Positions 5,708-8,403 of a stretch of 8,403 nucleotides of DNA are shown here, piece after piece. The notes beneath the pieces are model-generated. The model ran no database searches, had not been told where the DNA came from, and worked only from the letters and a program-made list of their open reading frames with translations. A program made the translations under genes and the position numbers. Numbering within the stretch: position 1 is the stretch's first letter; every line of letters begins with the position of its first letter. Origin of the DNA: JANYHF01 sp031393505 (GTDB lineage Bacteria > Pseudomonadota > Alphaproteobacteria > Rhizobiales > Hyphomicrobiaceae); the NCBI GenBank assembly GCA_031393505.1, contig JANMVX010000326.1:1-8403 (forward strand). The letters are read 5' to 3'.

Positions 5708-6241
5708 ATGCCCGACCTGTCAAGCCATATGCCGCTCGCCCTGGTGGTCGCCGTCGCCCGCAATGGGGTGATCGGCGAACACAATGGGTTGCCGTGGAAA
5801 CTGCCCTCGGAGCTGAAGCGATTTCGCGCCATCACCACCGGACACCCTTGCATCATGGGGCGAAAGACCTGGGAAAGCATCGGTAAGCCGTTGAAAAATC
5901 GCTGTAATATCGTGCTGTCGCGAGGCGCGCCGATCGCGGTCGAGGGCGTCGTCACGGTCATGACGCTGGACGAGGCGATTGCAGTGGCAAACGCCGACGC
6001 CAAGGCGCGCGGGGCGCACGAAATCATGGTTATCGGCGGCGGCGAGATTTATCGCCAGACCCTCCACTTGGCGTCCAGGTTGTATGTCACGCGGGTCGAC
6101 ATGGACGCCACGGGGGATACGCATTTCCCCGATCTAAGTCCAACGGACTGGATCCAGGTTGCGCGTGAAGAGCACGCCCCCGGCCCCAACGACAGCTGCG
6201 GCTTTGTCATCACCACACTCGACCGGCGGCCTGCCCGTTAA
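5708..6241 (+). CDS. folA: Dihydrofolate reductase
   Basis: This 177-residue enzyme reduces dihydrofolate to tetrahydrofolate with NADPH, supplying one-carbon carriers for thymidylate, purine and methionine synthesis; it is cytosolic. Family motifs in order: ALVVAVARNGVIG (11-23), LPWKLPSELKRF (28-39), GRKTWESIG (51-59), NIVLSR (67-72), and the nucleotide-binding IGGGEIYRQ (109-117). The substrate-protonating acid position (Asp27 in E. coli) is Glu35 here. Length is slightly above E. coli FolA (159), partly from seven extra N-terminal residues. ATG 5708 is preferred because GGGGTG lies upstream. ATG 5729 (residue 8), with no Shine-Dalgarno, would give the more usual N-terminus. The promoter must be within the 50-base divergent gap or the start of the opposing gene. 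hflK follows after 119 bases. Confidence 0.96.
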   Translation: MPDLSSHMPLALVVAVARNGVIGEHNGLPWKLPSELKRFRAITTGHPCIMGRKTWESIGKPLKNRCNIVLSRGAPIAVEGVVTVMTLDEAIAVANADAKARGAHEIMVIGGGEIYRQTLHLASRLYVTRVDMDATGDTHFPDLSPTDWIQVAREEHAPGPNDSCGFVITTLDRRPAR

Positions 6242-6263
6242 GTTCAGCTGCGGCCGCCCTGGA

Positions 6264-6288
6264 CTTGGGGGTTGGCGCTGCTTATATC
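6264..6288 (+). promoter_or_regulatory. Possible promoter upstream of hflK, weakly heat-shock-like
   Basis: CTTGGGG (6264-6270) is followed after 10 bases by CTTATATC (6281-6288). This loosely resembles sigma-32-type promoters (CTTG element plus C-rich/TAT -10), but the spacing is a little shorter than usual. TATATC alone could be a sigma-70 -10 with a poor -35. It lies 73-97 bases before the hflK start, in the 119-base folA-hflK gap. If real, hflKC would have its own start besides read-through from folA. The call is speculative. Confidence 0.22.
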
Positions 6289-6350
6289 ACTCCCCAACAG
6301 GCGGCTGGCGCTCTGCCCCGGTCGTTCCCCAAGCGCAACCTTTCGCAATC

Positions 6351-6354
6351 GAGG
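6351..6354 (+). promoter_or_regulatory. Shine-Dalgarno of hflK
   Basis: GAGG six bases before ATG 6361. It supports that start over the longer open frame from 6265. Confidence 0.65.
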
Positions 6355-6360
6355 ATACTG

Positions 6361-7464
6361 ATGCCCTGGAGCAATCAAGGCGGCGGCGGCAATGGCCGCA
6401 AGGGCGGGGGCGGGCCGTGGGGGCAGGGGCCGGACAATGGCAAGCAACAGCCCGATATCGAGGATATCCTCAAGCGCGGTCAGGATCGCATCAAACAGGT
6501 GATGCCGGGCGGCGGCGGGGGGCAGGGACTGCTGTCGTTGGCCGTGCTGCTCGGTTTGCTGGCGGCGGCCTTCTACGGCTTCACCGTGCGCGTGCAGCCC
6601 GATGAACTGGGCATTGTCACGCGCTTCGGCAAGTTCGACCGCCAGGTGACGCCGGGCCTGAACTTCCGCATGCCGCCGCCGATCGAAGAGGTTTTTACGC
6701 CAAAAGTCACCGTGGTCAACCGGCTGGAAGTGGGTTTCGGCCGCAACAGCAGCGACGTCAACGGCCAGAGCCTGATGCTGACCGGCGATGAGAACATCGT
6801 CGACGTCGAGTTCACCGTGCTCTGGCGCATCAAAGACCCGAAGGCGTTCCTGTTCAACATCAAGGATGGGCGCGATTTCCTGAACGGCTTTCAATCGGTG
6901 ACCGTGCGCGATGTGGCCGAAAGCGCCATGCGCGAGGTGATCGGCAAGAACGATCTGACGCCGATCCTGACGCAGGACCGCGTCAAGAACGAGGAGGCCG
7001 TCCGCAGCCTGATGCAGCGTACGCTGGATGGCTATCAGGCCGGCATCGAGATCTCCCAGGTGCAGATGCAGAAGGTCGATCCGCCGGCCGAGGTCATCGA
7101 CGCCTTCCGCGATGTGCAGGCCGCCAAGATTGATTTTGAGACGGCGCAGAACAACGCCCAATCCTTCGCCAACAAAGTGGTGCCGGAAGCGCGCGGCGAC
7201 GCCCAGCGCATCCGCCAGGAGGCCGAAGCCTATCGCGAGAAGATCGAGGCCGAAGCCATCGGCCAGGCCGACCGCTTCAGCAAGGTCTACGAGGCCTACA
7301 AGCTGGCGCCGGACGTGACGCGCAAACGCATCTATCTCGACACCATGCAGCGCGTCTTCAGCAACATGGACAAGATCATCATCGACCAGAAGGGCGGCAA
7401 CGGCGTGGTGCCCTATCTGCCATTGAACGGCCTCACCAAGCAGACCACCGCGGCGGGACAATAA
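6361..7464 (+). CDS. hflK: HflK, SPFH-domain subunit of the HflKC modulator of FtsH
   Basis: This 367-residue inner-membrane protein partners with HflC in the ring-like assembly that encloses and modulates the AAA+ protease FtsH. The N-terminal cytoplasmic tail is Gly-rich (NQGGGGNGRKGGGGPWGQG, 5-23), typical of HflK. A single membrane segment follows (about 57-74, LLSLAVLLGLLAAAFYGF). The SPFH/prohibitin domain starts at VQPDELGIVTRFGKF (78-92) and includes PGLNFRMPPPIEE (98-110), VNRLEVGF (119-126) and VEFTVLWRIKDP (149-160). A long charged helix with coiled-coil character (about 255-315, EARGDAQRIRQEAEAYREKI) lies near the C-terminus, with DTMQRVFSNMDKIIID following. ATG 6361 is chosen because GAGG lies six bases before it and the protein starts with the usual MPW. 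The frame extends to a TTG at 6265 without such support. Only two bases separate its stop from hflC, so translation is probably coupled. Confidence 0.96.
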   Translation: MPWSNQGGGGNGRKGGGGPWGQGPDNGKQQPDIEDILKRGQDRIKQVMPGGGGGQGLLSLAVLLGLLAAAFYGFTVRVQPDELGIVTRFGKFDRQVTPGLNFRMPPPIEEVFTPKVTVVNRLEVGFGRNSSDVNGQSLMLTGDENIVDVEFTVLWRIKDPKAFLFNIKDGRDFLNGFQSVTVRDVAESAMREVIGKNDLTPILTQDRVKNEEAVRSLMQRTLDGYQAGIEISQVQMQKVDPPAEVIDAFRDVQAAKIDFETAQNNAQSFANKVVPEARGDAQRIRQEAEAYREKIEAEAIGQADRFSKVYEAYKLAPDVTRKRIYLDTMQRVFSNMDKIIIDQKGGNGVVPYLPLNGLTKQTTAAGQ

Positions 7465-7466
7465 TC

Positions 7467-8351
7467 ATGCGCAGTTTCCTTTCGTCGTTGTTGGTCCTGC
7501 TGCTCGTTCTGGGCGTCCTGGCTTACAACTCGTTCTACATCGTGGGCCAGAACCAGCAGGCGCTGGTGCTGAATTTCGGCAAGCCCAGCGCGCAGATCAG
7601 CGAGCCCGGCCTGCACTGGATGATCCCGATCGCCCAGAACGTCGAGATGTTCGACAAGCGTCTGCTGGAGCTCGACACCACGCCCAAACCGGTGCTGGTG
7701 TCGGACCAGAAGCAGCTGGTGGTGGACGCGTTCGCCCGCTATCGCATCGATGATCCGCTGAAGTTCTTCCAATCATTTGGAACCGAAGATGGCGCGCGGG
7801 CTCGCTTGAGCGATTTCGTGGCGACGACGCTGCGTAGCGTGCTCGGCAACGCCACCTTCAAGGACCTGGTGCGCAACAAGCGCGAGGAGCTGATGCACCG
7901 CATCGCCGCCGAGGTGAACCAGAATGTTGCGGGGCTGGGTGTGACGATCGTCGACGTGCGCATAAAACGCGCGGACCTGCCGCCGCAGAATTCACAGGCC
8001 GTGTTTGGGCGCATGAAGACGGAACGCCAGCGCGAGGCGGCCGAGTGGCGCGCCAAGGGCGAGGAGCAGTCCAAGATCATCCGCGCCGAGGCGAACCGCA
8101 ACGTCGTGGTGCTGACGGCCAATGCGACCAAGGATTCAGAATCGATCCGCGGCGAGGGCGAGGCCAACAGCAACAAAGTGATGGCGACGGCATTTTCCAA
8201 GGATGCGGATTTCTTCGCGTTCTACCGCTCAATGAAGGCTTATGAGGGCAGCTTGCAGGCGAACGATACGCGCGTGCTGCTGTCGCCGGACAGCGAGTTC
8301 TTCAAGTATTTCGCCGATCCAACGGGCAAGTCGTCGGGACCGGCGAAGTAG
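7467..8351 (+). CDS. hflC: HflC, SPFH-domain subunit of the HflKC modulator of FtsH
   Basis: This 294-residue membrane protein has the usual HflC length. A short basic start is followed by one N-terminal membrane anchor (about 4-25, FLSSLLVLLLVLGVLAYNSF), leaving the rest on the periplasmic side. The SPFH domain opens with YIVGQNQQALVLNFGKP (24-40), then GLHWMIPIAQNVEMFDKR (48-65) and VDAFARYRIDDP (86-97). The HflC hallmark VDVRIKRADLPPQNSQAVFGRMKTERQREAAEWRAKGEE spans 162-200, and the helical stretch IIRAEANRNVVVL follows. DADFFAFYRSMKAYE (246-260) and LLSPDSEFFKYF (271-282) match the conserved C-terminal end. With HflK it modulates FtsH and so turnover of membrane proteins. The Shine-Dalgarno is weak (GGGA far from the ATG) and the gap to hflK is two bases, consistent with translational coupling. 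No frameshift or missing segment is seen. Confidence 0.96.
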   Translation: MRSFLSSLLVLLLVLGVLAYNSFYIVGQNQQALVLNFGKPSAQISEPGLHWMIPIAQNVEMFDKRLLELDTTPKPVLVSDQKQLVVDAFARYRIDDPLKFFQSFGTEDGARARLSDFVATTLRSVLGNATFKDLVRNKREELMHRIAAEVNQNVAGLGVTIVDVRIKRADLPPQNSQAVFGRMKTERQREAAEWRAKGEEQSKIIRAEANRNVVVLTANATKDSESIRGEGEANSNKVMATAFSKDADFFAFYRSMKAYEGSLQANDTRVLLSPDSEFFKYFADPTGKSSGPAK

Positions 8352-8365
8352 CGGCCATGGGACGG

Positions 8366-8385
8366 GCGGAGAGTATAGGCTCCGC
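8366..8385 (+). terminator. Weak candidate terminator after hflC
   Basis: GCGGAG (8366-8371) and CTCCGC (8380-8385) form a perfect 6-bp stem with an 8-base loop, 15 bases past the hflC stop. A pyrimidine-rich tract (CTTTCCTTCTCCCC) follows rather than a true T-run, so termination would be weak. It may instead be an incidental hairpin, since in related genomes the operon often continues past hflC. The window ends too soon to decide. Confidence 0.3.
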
Positions 8386-8403
8386 TGCACTTTCCTTCTC
8401 CCC

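Noticed and set aside
6244..7461. A 405-codon open frame on the minus strand covering hflK
   Set aside because: It is the antisense shadow of a clear hflK gene. The His/Ala/Leu-rich translation has no motif, and the frame stays open because of GC-rich codon bias.
1..8403. CRISPR array, tRNA or rRNA genes, phage or toxin-antitoxin genes
   Set aside because: Both strands were read for regular spaced repeats, tRNA-arm motifs and paired small genes; none was found.

Overview
This GC-rich window most likely comes from an alphaproteobacterium. It carries a Ros/MucR-type regulator, a family largely confined to that class, and a folA-hflK-hflC gene block, a linkage familiar from alphaproteobacterial genomes. 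Genus cannot be set from the sequence alone. Eight protein-coding genes are supported. I see no tRNA, rRNA, CRISPR array, intact insertion sequence or phage gene.

Layout. Positions 1-247 are non-coding and hold three short GC-rich hairpins of one family (GTAGGGGCG... / ...CGCCCCTAC), downstream of the minus-strand mucR-like gene (248-676). Upstream of mucR, a 385-base gap (677-1061) contains an AT-rich island. Next come three minus-strand transcription units: an ArsB/NhaD-type (SLC13-like) ion permease (1062-2360), preceded by a small secreted protein of unknown function (2487-2816); a GMC-family flavin alcohol dehydrogenase (3118-4716); and a DkgB-like aldo/keto reductase (4845-5657). A 301-base gap (2817-3117) contains a 25-bp-stem hairpin flanked by a second inverted-repeat pair, which looks like a small palindromic or MITE-like repeat ending inside the GMC gene's last codons.

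On the plus strand, starting 50 bases from the reductase start, lies folA (dihydrofolate reductase, 5708-6241), followed by hflK (6361-7464) and hflC (7467-8351). HflK and HflC form the membrane SPFH/prohibitin-like complex that modulates the FtsH protease. The stop of hflK and the start of hflC are 2 bases apart, so they are almost certainly co-translated. The window ends 52 bases after hflC.

How they fit together. The right third is housekeeping (folate metabolism and membrane proteostasis). The middle is oxidoreductive and transport metabolism with no evident shared pathway. The left end is regulatory. I found no convincing undescribed multi-gene system. The most interesting signals are the structured short repeats, one pair of which shows paired (covarying) substitutions; the degenerate zinc site of the MucR protein; the unassigned secreted protein; and the Glu at the catalytic acid position of dihydrofolate reductase.
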